A DNA stretch of 64,000 bases from Sandaracinaceae bacterium (GCA_040218145.1 JAVJQK010000104.1:1-64000); one strand, 5' to 3'. Counted from the first letter of the stretch, positions 27,431 through 35,825 are shown. Notes: a model not told the origin generated them from the letters alone. Translations and numbers: made by a program.

Positions 27431-28509
27431 ACGATCAGCGCGACGAGGCTGATCACGATCGGCACGACGAGGATGGCGCCGAGCACGATCCACGAGGCGG
27501 GCCGGGCGAAGTTGAGGGTCTGCCCGATGCCGAGGCGCTTGGGCACGAAGACGGCGGGGTCCTCGGGCGCGTAGTAGACGACGCCGCCGAGCTTCCATCC
27601 GTCGGGGCGCGTGCCGAGCACCTCGGTGCCCGCGAGCGCCTGGATCTGGTCCTTCACCGCGACGAGGCGGCGGAGGTAGACGACGAGGGGCGCGACGGTG
27701 CCGACGGCCATGAGGCCGAGGGCGATGGCGATGGACGGGCCGACGACGTCGCCCCAGCCGGGGAGGCCGGAGAGCGCGAGGCCGATCCAGATCACCACCA
27801 TGGAGAGGTTGATGGACGTCATGATCCACTCGGTCATGCGCACCATGAGGGTGCGCCGCTCGAGCTGGAGCGCGGCGTACGCCTCGGCGCTCTGCTCGGG
27901 GGAGGCCCAGCGCTCCTTCGCGACGCCGTACGCGATGCCCCAGAGGAGCAGCACGTCGAAGGCGATGAAGGCCGGCATCATCCAGAGCTCCGAGGGCGAG
28001 CCGTAGCGGTCGATGTGCCCCGCGGCGTCCCAGTGGACGGGGATGGAGGCGGGGAGCTGGCCGAGGAGCCAGACGAAGACGGCGCTCGGCACGATCAGCA
28101 TCAGCACGTTGGCGAGCTGGAGCGGGATCGAGATGTAGTCGCGGGTCCGCGGCGGGTCCTCGAGAGAGACGACGTAGCGGGCGGGGATGGGCTCGGCGGC
28201 GCGGCTGCGGATGGCACCCCACATCTCGAGGAGCAGCCAGGCCGTGGAGACGAGGGGGCAGATCACGCCCGCGATGACGCGGACGGCGTCGGGCGCGGGG
28301 GAGAAGGCGAGGACCACGCCGAGGGTGGTGACGAGGGCGTTGGCGAGGCGCAGGCGCAGGGCGCGGCGGTCGTCGTCGGCGGTGCGCGGGCGGCCGAGGC
28401 TCATCAGGAAGAGCCGACGCGGGTGGGCGTGGCGCGCGAGCCACTCGACGATCAGGCCGGTGAGCGCGATCGAGATGGCCAACGAGCAGGTCGCAATCCA
28501 CGTGTTCAT
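27427..28509 (-). CDS. DUF1648/DUF5808 membrane protein
   Basis: 360 residues. The ATG at 28509 overlaps the GntR stop as ATGA. Seven or more membrane segments are visible, including MNTWIATCSLAISIALTGLI at the start. A DUF1648 motif lies near residue 170 (LPASIPVHWDAAGHIDRYG). The C-terminus has the DUF5808 pattern (DGWKLGGVVYYAPEDPAVFV then GLGxTxNF-type GIGQTLNFARPASW). Such proteins are commonly paired with YtrA-type GntR regulators and SdpI-like immunity functions; the substrate or role here is unknown. Expression is presumably controlled by the adjacent regulator. Confidence 0.85.
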   Translation of the reverse strand: MNTWIATCSLAISIALTGLIVEWLARHAHPRRLFLMSLGRPRTADDDRRALRLRLANALVTTLGVVLAFSPAPDAVRVIAGVICPLVSTAWLLLEMWGAIRSRAAEPIPARYVVSLEDPPRTRDYISIPLQLANVLMLIVPSAVFVWLLGQLPASIPVHWDAAGHIDRYGSPSELWMMPAFIAFDVLLLWGIAYGVAKERWASPEQSAEAYAALQLERRTLMVRMTEWIMTSINLSMVVIWIGLALSGLPGWGDVVGPSIAIALGLMAVGTVAPLVVYLRRLVAVKDQIQALAGTEVLGTRPDGWKLGGVVYYAPEDPAVFVPKRLGIGQTLNFARPASWIVLGAILVVPIVISLVALIV

Positions 28510-28937
28510 GATGTCTTCCCTCCGTCCTCCTCCCCGTAGAAGCGCGCGAGCGCGCGCTCGAACATGCGCCGAGCGTCGTCCGGGGCGACGCCGCTCAGCC
28601 TCAAGCGCCCCACCAGATCGTGGAGTCGTCGCTCGAGCGCAGGATCCAGGGCGTCGTCCTCCGGCGGCGTCTTCACGCGCGCCGGCGCGCCCTGCTTGAG
28701 CTCCACCACGCGCTCGTCCGCGAGCACCCGGTAGGCCTTGGCCACCGTGTTCAGGTTCACGCCCAGCATCCCCCCCAGCTTCCGAACGCTCGGGAGCGGG
28801 TCGCCATCCGACAAGACGTCGCGCGCGATCAAGGCGCGCACTCCGTCCGCGATCTGGCGGTAGAGGGGGACGGCACTGTCGAGGTCGATGGCGATCGACG
28901 GCGCCTTGCCGGGCCCGCGATAGGGTCCCGTGCTCAT
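28506..28937 (-). CDS. GntR-family regulator (YtrA subfamily)
   Basis: 143 residues, the short YtrA-type length with no large ligand domain. The winged-helix domain is at about 17-90: SAVPLYRQIADGVRALIARD, then GDPLPSVRKLGGMLGVNLNT and VAKAYRVLADERVVEL. The rest is a short helical tail. The ATG at 28937 has GGAG about 8 nt upstream. It is translationally coupled to the membrane-protein gene, and an inverted repeat directly upstream probably mediates autorepression. Confidence 0.9.
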   Translation of the reverse strand: MSTGPYRGPGKAPSIAIDLDSAVPLYRQIADGVRALIARDVLSDGDPLPSVRKLGGMLGVNLNTVAKAYRVLADERVVELKQGAPARVKTPPEDDALDPALERRLHDLVGRLRLSGVAPDDARRMFERALARFYGEEDGGKTS

Positions 28938-28952
28938 TCGGTGTCTCCAGCG

Positions 28953-28975
28953 ACTGTACGCTGTACGCATACAGT
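28953..28975 (-). promoter_or_regulatory. Inverted-repeat operator of the GntR/DUF1648 operon
   Basis: ACTGTA at 28953-28958 pairs with TACAGT at 28970-28975, and a tighter CTGTA-CGCA-TACAG dyad lies at 28961-28974. The site is AT-richer than its surroundings and 16 nt upstream of the GntR start. YtrA-type regulators bind such dyads over their own promoters. Confidence 0.6.
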
Positions 28976-29107
28976 AGACACTCGCGGGGGCGGCGCAAGG
29001 GGATCGGCGGCGATTCGCGCGGGCCGCTGTAGGTGCCGCAAACCTGACTGTCAACAAGTCAACAAGTAAACACCGTCCCTGGGGGGGCAGGCTCGACGGA
29101 AAGACGA

Positions 29108-29135
29108 GAGCCGCCCGGCGCGTGCCGGACGGCTC
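29108..29135 (-). terminator. Terminator-like hairpin after the OmpA-like gene
   Basis: GAGCCG at 29108-29113 and CCGGC at 29115-29119 pair with GCCGG at 29124-29128 and CGGCTC at 29130-29135, giving an 11-bp stem with one mismatch and a GCGT loop. It lies 22 nt past the OmpA-like stop. The trailing T-run on the minus strand is short (CTTTCC), so efficiency is uncertain. Confidence 0.5.
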
Positions 29136-29157
29136 CATCGAGGAACGGGGAGGTGGC

Positions 29158-29784
29158 TCAGCGGCAGACGAGGAGGCTGAACTCGACGCGGCGGTTCATG
29201 TTGCGGCTGAGCTCTTCGCGCTGCTGGCGGTTGCACTGCTCGTTGGCGCGCGGCATCTGGGAGCCGAAGCCGACGGTGGTGATGCGCTCGCGCGGGACGC
29301 CCATGACGACGAGCTCGTTGGCGACGGTGACGGCGCGCTGCTGGCTGAGCGCCATGTTGTTGGCCTCGTTGCCGCAGTGGTCGGTGTGGCCCTCGACGCG
29401 GACGGCCGAGATGTCCTGGCGGGCCTGCGCGCTGATGACCATCTCCTGGAGCACGGCGCGGTTCTGGGCGTCGATGATGGCGCCACCGCTCGGGAAGTTG
29501 ATGATGAGGGGCATGTGGACCCACTCCTCGACGCAGTTGGCGGGCACGGTGGTGGCCGCGTAGCCGCCCTGCGAGGTGGGGACCGGGGTGGGGGCGACGG
29601 AGCCGCCCGCGGTGGCGCTCACGCCCGCTCCGGCGGTGCCGACGGGGGTGTCGACGCTGGCGTTGGCGTCCGCGCTCACGGTGCCGTCGCTGTTGACGCT
29701 CGCACCCGCGTTCGCTTGTCCGCCCCCACAGGCGGTCGCGAGCGTGAGGGCGCCGATGGAAAGGGCACGCAGAATGCTGTTCAT
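29158..29784 (-). CDS. OmpA-family peptidoglycan-binding lipoprotein
   Basis: 208 residues. The signal peptide ends in a lipobox (LTLATAC, Cys19). A low-complexity Ala/Gly/Ser/Thr/Val linker covers 20-85. Residues 90-208 form an OmpA C-terminal-like domain: FPSGGAIIDAQN, the hallmark VRVEGHTDHCGNEANNMALS with the diaminopimelate-contacting Asp region, QQRAVTVANELVVMGV, and the terminal NRRVEFSLLV. It should tether the outer membrane to peptidoglycan, Pal-like in architecture, though no tol genes are nearby. GGGAGAG precedes the ATG at good spacing. Monocistronic, with a hairpin downstream. Confidence 0.9.
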   Translation of the reverse strand: MNSILRALSIGALTLATACGGGQANAGASVNSDGTVSADANASVDTPVGTAGAGVSATAGGSVAPTPVPTSQGGYAATTVPANCVEEWVHMPLIINFPSGGAIIDAQNRAVLQEMVISAQARQDISAVRVEGHTDHCGNEANNMALSQQRAVTVANELVVMGVPRERITTVGFGSQMPRANEQCNRQQREELSRNMNRRVEFSLLVCR

Positions 29785-29947
29785 CGAATCTCTCCCGAAT
29801 CTTGGGGGACGACCTCGGCCAAACGAAGACGTACCGAACGGGGGACCGATGGTCGTCCCTACTCACGCGCGCTGCGCGCGGCCCCCCGAAGCTCGATCGC
29901 AGGGTGTACCCGAGATCGGGCCCCGGAGGCAAGACACGATGCGCGCC

Positions 29948-30631
29948 TCAATTCGCGGCGGGGTCCTCGGCGAGGCGGCGCAAGTTCTCTCGCTCTTCGA
30001 GCACCTGCTGTGGGTGGCGCGCCGACTCGGTGCAGTGACCGGTGGCGTAGGCGCCGAGGCCGGAGACGAGCGAGCCGCACTCCTCGATGGCGCGCGCGAG
30101 GGTCTCCGCGCCGCGCTCGAGCACGGGGCCCTGGCACGCGTCGAGCTCGGACTGGCACTGCGCGCGGTAGGCGGCGTCGCGCACGTAGCGCATGTCGCGG
30201 CCCGCGCCCCGGGGGTGGAGCTGCACGATGCCCGCCTCGCCGCGCCTCCCGAGGGCCGACGGGTCGAGCCCGGACTCGCGCCAGGCGAGCGCGGCGAGCA
30301 AGAAGGGGTCGAGGTGGTGGCGGCGCGCGGTCTCGTCGATGAGCTGCGCGAAGCGCGCGATGCGGGCCGCGCAATCGACGGGGCCCTCGCGGCATCGGCG
30401 GGTGAGGACGCGGCTTCCGTCGGGGCGCGTCCAGACGGTCATGCGCGCTTCGAAGGCGCGCGCGAGGGCGGCGGCGCCGTCCGACGGGGGAGGCGGCGAG
30501 GTCGGCGCTTCGGGCGGGCGCGCGGTTGGCTCGGTGTCGGGCGGGGTGGTCGACGCGGCGGGCGAGGCCGCTCGCGGCGGGGCGCCCGCGCAGCCGATCA
30601 GCAGCGCCGCGGAGAGTGCGAGGCGCCTCAC
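29948..30631 (-). CDS. Lytic transglycosylase (SLT-like) lipoprotein
   Basis: 227 residues from a GTG overlapping the preceding stop as GTGA. Lipobox LLIGC at about 10-14. A Pro/Ser/Thr-rich linker (20-52) leads into an SLT-type domain: HLDPFLLAALAWRESGLDPS places the presumed catalytic Glu at 119, followed by GEAGIVQLHPRG (the usual GLMQxxP segment, altered) and GLGAYATGHC. It probably cleaves peptidoglycan in the periplasm. The changed motif after the catalytic Glu and extra Cys residues mark a divergent member. Second gene of a two-lipoprotein operon. Confidence 0.75.
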   Translation of the reverse strand: MRRLALSAALLIGCAGAPPRAASPAASTTPPDTEPTARPPEAPTSPPPPSDGAAALARAFEARMTVWTRPDGSRVLTRRCREGPVDCAARIARFAQLIDETARRHHLDPFLLAALAWRESGLDPSALGRRGEAGIVQLHPRGAGRDMRYVRDAAYRAQCQSELDACQGPVLERGAETLARAIEECGSLVSGLGAYATGHCTESARHPQQVLEERENLRRLAEDPAAN

Positions 30632-31098
30632 GGCGTCGGCAGGCAGAAGCCGTTCGTGCCCATGTCCATGAGCTCGGTGCAGGTCTCGCCGGTGTCACAG
30701 GCGGAGCCGTCTTCGGTGTCGCAGGCGCGGTAGCAGGACTGGTCGCCCGAGAGCTCCACGCAGATCGCGCCGCGCACGCACTGGAGCGGTCCCTCGCACG
30801 GGTCGCCGACGGCGGTGCTGCCGCCGAGGTAGCAGAAGCCGAGGTTCGGATCGCGCGCCGGCCCGCCCGCGAGCGGCGGGGTGCAGACCTCTCCGCCCGG
30901 GCAGAGGCGCACCATCGTGCGGTCGCAGTCCGCCATGCAGACGGGGCTGATCTCCGCGCCCTGGTGCTCGACGCAGCTGAGGCCCAGCTCGCAGTCGGCG
31001 GAGTCCACGCACATCTCTCCCGTCATCGCGGGCGTGCTGCTGCAAGCGGCGAGCAGGGGAAGGGAAGCAATCGCCAAAGCCAAACGAATACGAGACAC
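30628..31098 (-). CDS. Small Cys-rich lipoprotein
   Basis: 156 residues from the GTG at 31098, supported by AGGAGG five bases upstream. Signal peptide with lipobox (LPLLAAC). The mature part has about 18 Cys in a repeated C-x(5-8)-C pattern (MCVDSADCELGLSCV, CEGPLQCVRGAICVE, CYRACDTEDG), typical of myxobacterial extracellular lipoproteins. No enzyme motif. It is translationally coupled to the lytic transglycosylase and diverges from the atypical kinase across a 76-bp gap. Confidence 0.75.
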   Translation of the reverse strand: MSRIRLALAIASLPLLAACSSTPAMTGEMCVDSADCELGLSCVEHQGAEISPVCMADCDRTMVRLCPGGEVCTPPLAGGPARDPNLGFCYLGGSTAVGDPCEGPLQCVRGAICVELSGDQSCYRACDTEDGSACDTGETCTELMDMGTNGFCLPTP

Positions 31099-31174
31099 GG
31101 TGACCTCCTGGCCCGAATACAGCGCATCGCCGTCGGCCCGTCGAGTTTCCGGTTCGCTGGTATCCTCCCGCGCG

Positions 31175-33103
31175 GTGTCCCAACGACGTGTCGTGGCCGA
31201 TCGGTATGACCTCGTCCGCCCCATCGGGCGCGGCTCCGCGGCGGTGGTGTACGTCGCGAAGGACCGCGAGGGCGGGCGCGAGGTGGCGCTCAAGCTCATC
31301 CCCGCCCGCGCGGGGCTCCGGCCCGACGAGGTGGCGCACTTCGTGTCGGAGATCACGGGCGCGACGTCGGAGCGGGGCGCGGTCTCGCATCTTGGGCTCC
31401 CGGCGATCCAGGACGCGGGGCTCGACGCGGAGTCGCTCTATCTGGTGAGCGAGATGCTGCACGGCGAGACGCTGCGCGATCTCTTCGCGCGGACGGAGCC
31501 GGGGGACGAGGCGCGGATCGACGCGCTCGAGTCCTGCCTCGACCCGCTCGCGGCCGCGCACGCGGCGGGGCTCCTCCACGGCGATCTCAGCCCGAGCCAC
31601 GTGTTCCTCGCGCGGCGGCGCACGGGCGAGGAGCGGGTGATGCTGCTGGACGTGGGGCTGAGCGTCCTCCTGCGCGAGCGGCGCCTCGCGGCGGAGGGCG
31701 TGCCGCTCGGCTCTCCACGGCACGCGAGCCCCGAGCGGCTCGGCGGCGGGCGCATCGGCAAGGCGCACGACGTGTGGGCGTTCGGGGTGATGCTCTACGA
31801 GGCGATCACGGGCGCCCTCCCCTTCGTGTACGAGCACCTCGACGCGCTGGCGCATCACGTGGGGCGCCTCCCGCATCCGCCGCCGCGCGAGGTCAGGCCG
31901 GACGTCGACGTGTCGATGGCGCAGCTGGTGGATCTCTGCCTGGAGAAGGCCCCGGGTCGGCGCCCGCCGGACGGCCGCGCGTTGATGCGTCTGATGAAGC
32001 CGCTGCGGAGCGGCATCCACGGCGCGACGCGGGGCGACCGCAGCGACGGGATGCTCACGACGGTCATCGACCAGAGCGGCGCCGCGCCCGCCCCTCCCCC
32101 GGAGGAGCTCGAGGCGGGGCTCGTCCGCAGCCCGCGTGAGCCCCGCGCGCACCGCGCCTTGCTGGAGCACTACCAGCGCGAGGAGATCGCGGACGGAGTC
32201 TGGCTCGCCGCCACCGCGCTCGACCACTGCGGGGCGGCGACGCGCGCGGAGATCAAGATCGTGCACCACCATCGGCGCCCGCCGACGGCGGTGCTGGAGC
32301 AGGGCCTCGACCGCGGGCTCGACGCGGCGGGCTGGGCGGCCTTGCTCCACGGCGACCAGGACCCGCGCATCGACGCGGTGTGGTCGGAGCTGGCGGAGCC
32401 GGTGCTGGCGCTGCACCGCCAGGACGACGCCTCGCTGGGCCTGCCCGAGGCGACGAAGATGGACCTGGGTCGGCCCGTGAGCGACCTGCCCAAGGCCTTC
32501 GCGCGGGCGGTGGGCGCGATCCGCCCGGGGGTCTTGCCGCGCCTGTATGCGGGCAAGCCGGGCAAGCCTCCGCGTCACCTCCCGAGCCACCCGCCGGCGT
32601 CGATCTTCCCGCGCGCGTTCGAGGAGCCGCTTCCGCACGGCGCGCTGGTCTTCGCGGTGGGCCGTCACGTGGCGTACTACCGCCCTGCGCACCGCGTCTG
32701 CACGGTGCTGCACGAGCCCGAGGCGCTCGAGGCGGCGTTCGACGCGGGCGTGCGTCTGGGCCGCGGCTGGGCGGGCGAGCGCCCGGAGCAGGTGCGCCTG
32801 ATGGAGCTGCTGAACGCGCAGCTGACGGACCTGAAGCGAGACCGCCTCCGCTCCGTCTGCGCCCGACTCGGCGACTCGGCCCGCGCGCCCGACCTCGGCA
32901 CCTGGCGCCGCGCCGTCGAGCTGAGCTGCGCCCGCGCGGGGCTCTTGCTGTGCGCAGATCTCGACGGCGCCGCCTGGATGCTCCGCTGGAACCGCGAGCG
33001 CCGCCGCATCCCGCCGGAGGACGCGCTCGACGACCTCATCGCGTTCTGGTCCAGCGGCGCGCACGTCCGCCTCCGCCACGTGCTCGGGCTCGCGAGCCGC
33101 TGA
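31175..33103 (+). CDS. Atypical Ser/Thr kinase-like protein
   Basis: 642 residues from a GTG. Residues about 7-270 have the kinase fold: glycine loop region PIGRGSAAVVYVAKD, Lys40 in VALKLIPA, an HRD-equivalent HGDLSPSHVFL (135-145) and a DFG-equivalent LLDVGLS (Asp159). The canonical DLKPxN is changed to DLSPSH, so the catalytic-loop Lys and metal-binding Asn are missing, although both key Asp residues remain. Activity is doubtful. ASPERLGG and DVWAFGVMLYEAITGALPF retain the C-lobe pattern. Residues 300-642 form a helical domain that I do not recognise; there is no membrane segment. A pseudokinase or scaffold role is plausible. Confidence 0.75.
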   Translation: MSQRRVVADRYDLVRPIGRGSAAVVYVAKDREGGREVALKLIPARAGLRPDEVAHFVSEITGATSERGAVSHLGLPAIQDAGLDAESLYLVSEMLHGETLRDLFARTEPGDEARIDALESCLDPLAAAHAAGLLHGDLSPSHVFLARRRTGEERVMLLDVGLSVLLRERRLAAEGVPLGSPRHASPERLGGGRIGKAHDVWAFGVMLYEAITGALPFVYEHLDALAHHVGRLPHPPPREVRPDVDVSMAQLVDLCLEKAPGRRPPDGRALMRLMKPLRSGIHGATRGDRSDGMLTTVIDQSGAAPAPPPEELEAGLVRSPREPRAHRALLEHYQREEIADGVWLAATALDHCGAATRAEIKIVHHHRRPPTAVLEQGLDRGLDAAGWAALLHGDQDPRIDAVWSELAEPVLALHRQDDASLGLPEATKMDLGRPVSDLPKAFARAVGAIRPGVLPRLYAGKPGKPPRHLPSHPPASIFPRAFEEPLPHGALVFAVGRHVAYYRPAHRVCTVLHEPEALEAAFDAGVRLGRGWAGERPEQVRLMELLNAQLTDLKRDRLRSVCARLGDSARAPDLGTWRRAVELSCARAGLLLCADLDGAAWMLRWNRERRRIPPEDALDDLIAFWSSGAHVRLRHVLGLASR

Positions 33104-33285
33104 GTCGGTCGGCCTTAGAAGTCGGCGGCGAAGGCCGCGGAGGCGGGGGCGGCCCGGGGCGGTTCCGCCACGAGGGGGGCCGAGGGCCTCACCGACGTGA
33201 CGTCGACCTGCGCCCGGCCAGGGCAACCCGGCTCCCATCGTGCGGCGACGCCCGACCAGCCTCTCGGGCGGAGGCGGAGGCGGAC

Positions 33286-33455
33286 GTCACAACGAAGCTC
33301 GCCGCGGCGAGCGGGGGCGGGGAGCGGGGAGCAGGGAAGGCGACCCACCCGCGTTGGGGGGGGAACTCACCCACGAGACGGGCACACGCGGGTCACCCAC
33401 GTGAGGGTCGACTGGCTCACCCACGTGGGGGTCGACAAAGGCCACTGACGCGGAG
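33286..33455. repeat. Composite repeat block 1: lead plus CACGTG units
   Basis: It begins with ACAACGAAGCTCGCCGCGG, passes a G-rich stretch, then a lead (GACGGGCACACGCGG) and two to three units containing CACCCACGTG and GTCGAC. It ends in GACGCGGAGCGGA before a hexamer run. The same order recurs from 33715 and, decayed, from 35267. A short GGCGGAGGCGGA run just before it may be the tail of an earlier hexamer array. Confidence 0.8.
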
Positions 33456-33700
33456 CGGATGTTGACACGGACGCGGAATCGGACGCGGAATCGGACGCCG
33501 AATCGGACGCGGAATCGGACGCGGACGCGGAATCGGACGCCGAATCGGACGCGGAATCGGACGCGGACGCGGAATCGGACGCCGAATCGGACGCGGAATC
33601 GGACGCGGAATCGGACGCGGAATCGGACGCGGAATCGGTCCCGGACTCGGACGCGGACGCGGAATCGGAGGAGGACGCGGAATTGGAGGAGGACGTGGAG
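33456..33700. repeat. Hexamer array 1 (TCGGAN type)
   Basis: About 245 bp of TCGGAC / GCGGAA-type hexamers, mostly as a 12-bp pair (TCGGACGCGGAA) with variants toward the right end. All frames on one strand are open because the period is a multiple of three; no start, RBS or flanking domain supports coding. Confidence 0.85.
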
Positions 33701-33710
33701 GTCGGAAGCG

Positions 33711-34393
33711 GATGCGACAACGAAGCTCGCCGCGGGGCAGCAAGCGGGGAGCGGGAAGCGGGGAAGGCGATCCACCCACGTCGGGGGGAACTCACCCACG
33801 AAACGGGCACACACGGCTCACCCACGTGAGGGTCGACTGGCTCACCCACGTGGGGGTCGACTGGCTCACCCACGTGGGGGTCGACTGGCTCACCCACGTG
33901 GGGGTCGACTGGCTCACCCACGTGGGGGTTCACCCACGTGGGCGAACAGCTCACGCACGTGACGGGCACACGCGGCTCACCCACGTGGGGGTCGACAGGC
34001 TCACCCACGTGGGGGTCGACTGGCTCACCCACGTGGGGGTCGACAGGCTCACCCACGTGGGGGTCGACAGGCTCACCCACGTGGGGGTCGACAGGCTCAC
34101 CCACGTGGGCGGCTCACGCTTCTCATCCAAGTGCGGTCGACCACGCTCACCCATGTGGGAGGTCGACGAGACTCACCCACGTGGGGGTCGACGAAGCTCA
34201 CCCACGCGGGGGTCGACGAGACTCAGCAGGTGGGGGTCATCCAACTCACCCACGTGGGGCTCGACGAAGCTCACCCACGTGGGGCTCGACGAAGCTCACC
34301 CACGTGGGGGTCGACGACGCTCACCCACGTGGGGGTCGACGAAGCTCACCCACGTGGGGGTCGACGAAGCTCACCCACGTGGGGGTCATCGAG
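33711..34393. repeat. Composite repeat block 2: main CCCACGTG array
   Basis: After the same ACGAAGCTCGCCGCGG opening as block 1, about 20 units follow, most carrying CCCACGTGGG and GTCGAC, both palindromic. The left half uses a 24-bp unit ending GTCGACTGG or GTCGACAGG. The right half (from about 34170) uses a 25-bp unit ending GTCGACGAAG. The lead sequence GACGGGCACACGCGG recurs inside at about 33960. It ends at GACGCGAAGCGGA. Confidence 0.85.
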
Positions 34394-34399
34394 GCAGGC

Positions 34400-34491
34400 T
34401 GACGCGAAGCGGACTCGCACTCGGACTCGGACTCGGACTCGGACTCGGACTCGGATTCGGATTCGGAATCGGAATCGGAATCGGAATCGAA
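34400..34491. repeat. Hexamer array 2
   Basis: It starts at GACGCGAAGCGGA, followed by about twelve TCGGAC, TCGGAT and TCGGAA hexamers. It continues for a few degenerate units into the 3' end of the four-helix-bundle gene. Confidence 0.8.
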
Positions 34492-34950
34492 CTAGGAATC
34501 GCACGCGGAACAGGAGGCGGACTCGGAGGCGGGCGTCGCCATCAACAGCACCGCATCGAGGCGTCGCGTCTGCGCGGAGGAGAGCCTGGGTGACTCCGAC
34601 CGAAGCCGGAGCCACCCAGCGACCCCTACCCGCGATGGCATCAACTTCCACATCGTCGCGCGCGCCTTGTCCGAATCCGCGGGCCCCTCGACCGCCTCGT
34701 CACTCACGTACCCGAGGGCCGCCGCCGCGAGCAGCCACACGCGCGTCTCGTCGGCCGATCCATAGTCCGTCCCGAACCGCTCGCGCTCGTGCCCGCCGCC
34801 CCGCTGCTCGCCTTCGGCCAGGTTCCCCACGACGCTCGCCGCGCTGTCGCGCAGCTGCCGCGCGAGGTTCTTGTCGTGCTTCGCGACGGCCTTCCAAATC
34901 GGCTTGATCGAGCGCAGCCAGACGATCGCTTCTTCGGTGATTCGGAGCAT
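34492..34950 (-). CDS. Four-helix-bundle protein (S23/IVP family)
   Basis: 152 residues. The ATG at 34950 has GGAG 5 nt upstream. Residues 1-100 match the four-helix-bundle (23S rRNA intervening-sequence protein) family: MLRITEEAIVWLRSIKPIWK, LARQLRDSAASVVGNLAEGE, and GSADETRVWLLAAAALGYV. The usual protein is about 110-130 residues. Here the C-terminus runs into the neighbouring minisatellite and ends ASESASCSACDS, so the repeat has probably supplied a new tail. Biochemical function of the family is unclear; a relative (Avd) assists diversity-generating retroelements, but no reverse transcriptase is present. It is not inside an rRNA gene here. Confidence 0.8.
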   Translation of the reverse strand: MLRITEEAIVWLRSIKPIWKAVAKHDKNLARQLRDSAASVVGNLAEGEQRGGGHERERFGTDYGSADETRVWLLAAAALGYVSDEAVEGPADSDKARATMWKLMPSRVGVAGWLRLRSESPRLSSAQTRRLDAVLLMATPASESASCSACDS

Positions 34951-35266
34951 CTCGCTCCTCCATCGGAGACAACCCGGATGTCGACCTGACACCCTTCGTC
35001 CTCACCCCGCCCGCCGCAGGACGCGGGTGGGCTAGTCAAGGACGAGGGCCCGAAGGGCCCGAAGCCTTGCCGTTGGCTGGGGCCGTAGGCCTCCTTTACT
35101 CGCCCGCACGCGTCCGGCACGGTCGATGGCGGAGGACGAGTGCCATTCCAATTGCGACTGAGCGGCCGGCGAAACGAGCGCGTCCACGCGCTGTCGCGCG
35201 CCAAGTCGTGAACTCGAGAGCGGAATCGAGCTGGCGCCCACATCGGGGCCACCCACGCTCGTCGGG
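34951..35266. other. Unique spacer between repeat blocks
   Basis: About 316 bp without a plausible gene, upstream of the four-helix-bundle gene. The first 80 bases probably hold that gene's promoter. A CGAAGGGCCCGAAG motif occurs near 35046. Nothing else is identified. Confidence 0.4.
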
Positions 35267-35447
35267 GAAGACCTCACCCCCGTGACGGGCACACGCGGCT
35301 CACCCACGGGGGGTGGACCGAGTTCGCCCACGTGAGGGCCTACAAAGCTCACCCACGTGGGGGTCGACGAAGCTCACCCACGTGGGGGTCGACGAAGCTC
35401 ACCCACGTGGGGGTCGACGAAGCTCGCCCACGTGGGGTCGACGAAGC
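35267..35447. repeat. Composite repeat block 3: CACGTG units
   Basis: It opens with a lead like the other blocks (GACGGGCACACGCGG), two degenerate units, then four near-identical 25-bp units (starts 35348, 35373, 35398, 35423), each with CCCACGTGGG and GTCGAC. It ends at GACGCGAAGCGGA, the same junction as in blocks 1 and 2. Confidence 0.85.
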
Positions 35448-35825
35448 TCGCTGACGCGAAGCGGACTCGGACCCGGTGGCGGACTCGGACTCGGAGGCGG
35501 AGGCGGACTCGGACTCGGACTCGGTGGCGGACTCGGACTCGGACTCGGACTCGGACTCGGACTCGGACGCGGACTCGGACGCGGACTCGGTGGCGGAGGC
35601 AGAGGCGGACTCGGACGCGGACTCGGAGGCGGACTCGGTGGCGGACTCGGACGCGGACTCGGAGGCGGACTCGGTGGCGGAGGCAGAGGCGGACTCGGAC
35701 GCGGACTCGGAGGCGGACTCGGTGGCGGAGGCAGAGGCGGACTCGGACGCGGACTCGGAGGCGGACTCGGACTCGGACTCGGAGGCGGACGCGGACTCGG
35801 TGGCGGACGCGGACGCGGACGCGGA
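35448..35825. repeat. Hexamer array 3
   Basis: About 375 bp of TCGGAC, GCGGAC, TCGGAG and TCGGTG hexamers with an internal higher-order repeat of about 54-60 bp around GGCGGAGGCAGAGGCGGA. All frames are open; the reads are Ser-Asp, Arg-Thr or Gly-Leu polymers with no gene body attached. Confidence 0.85.

Noticed and set aside
27427..28998. 523-codon version of the DUF1648 gene
   Set aside because: The extra N-terminus is an Arg/Gly shadow of the GntR gene; the ATGA overlap marks the real start at 28509.
33367..34104. Possible repeat protein on the minus strand (GEPVDPHV polymer)
   Set aside because: Switch from 24- to 25-bp units breaks any single frame, and no RBS or non-repeat domain is attached.
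33789..34390. CRISPR array
   Set aside because: There are no unique spacers; units abut with only end-of-unit variation, and there are no cas genes.
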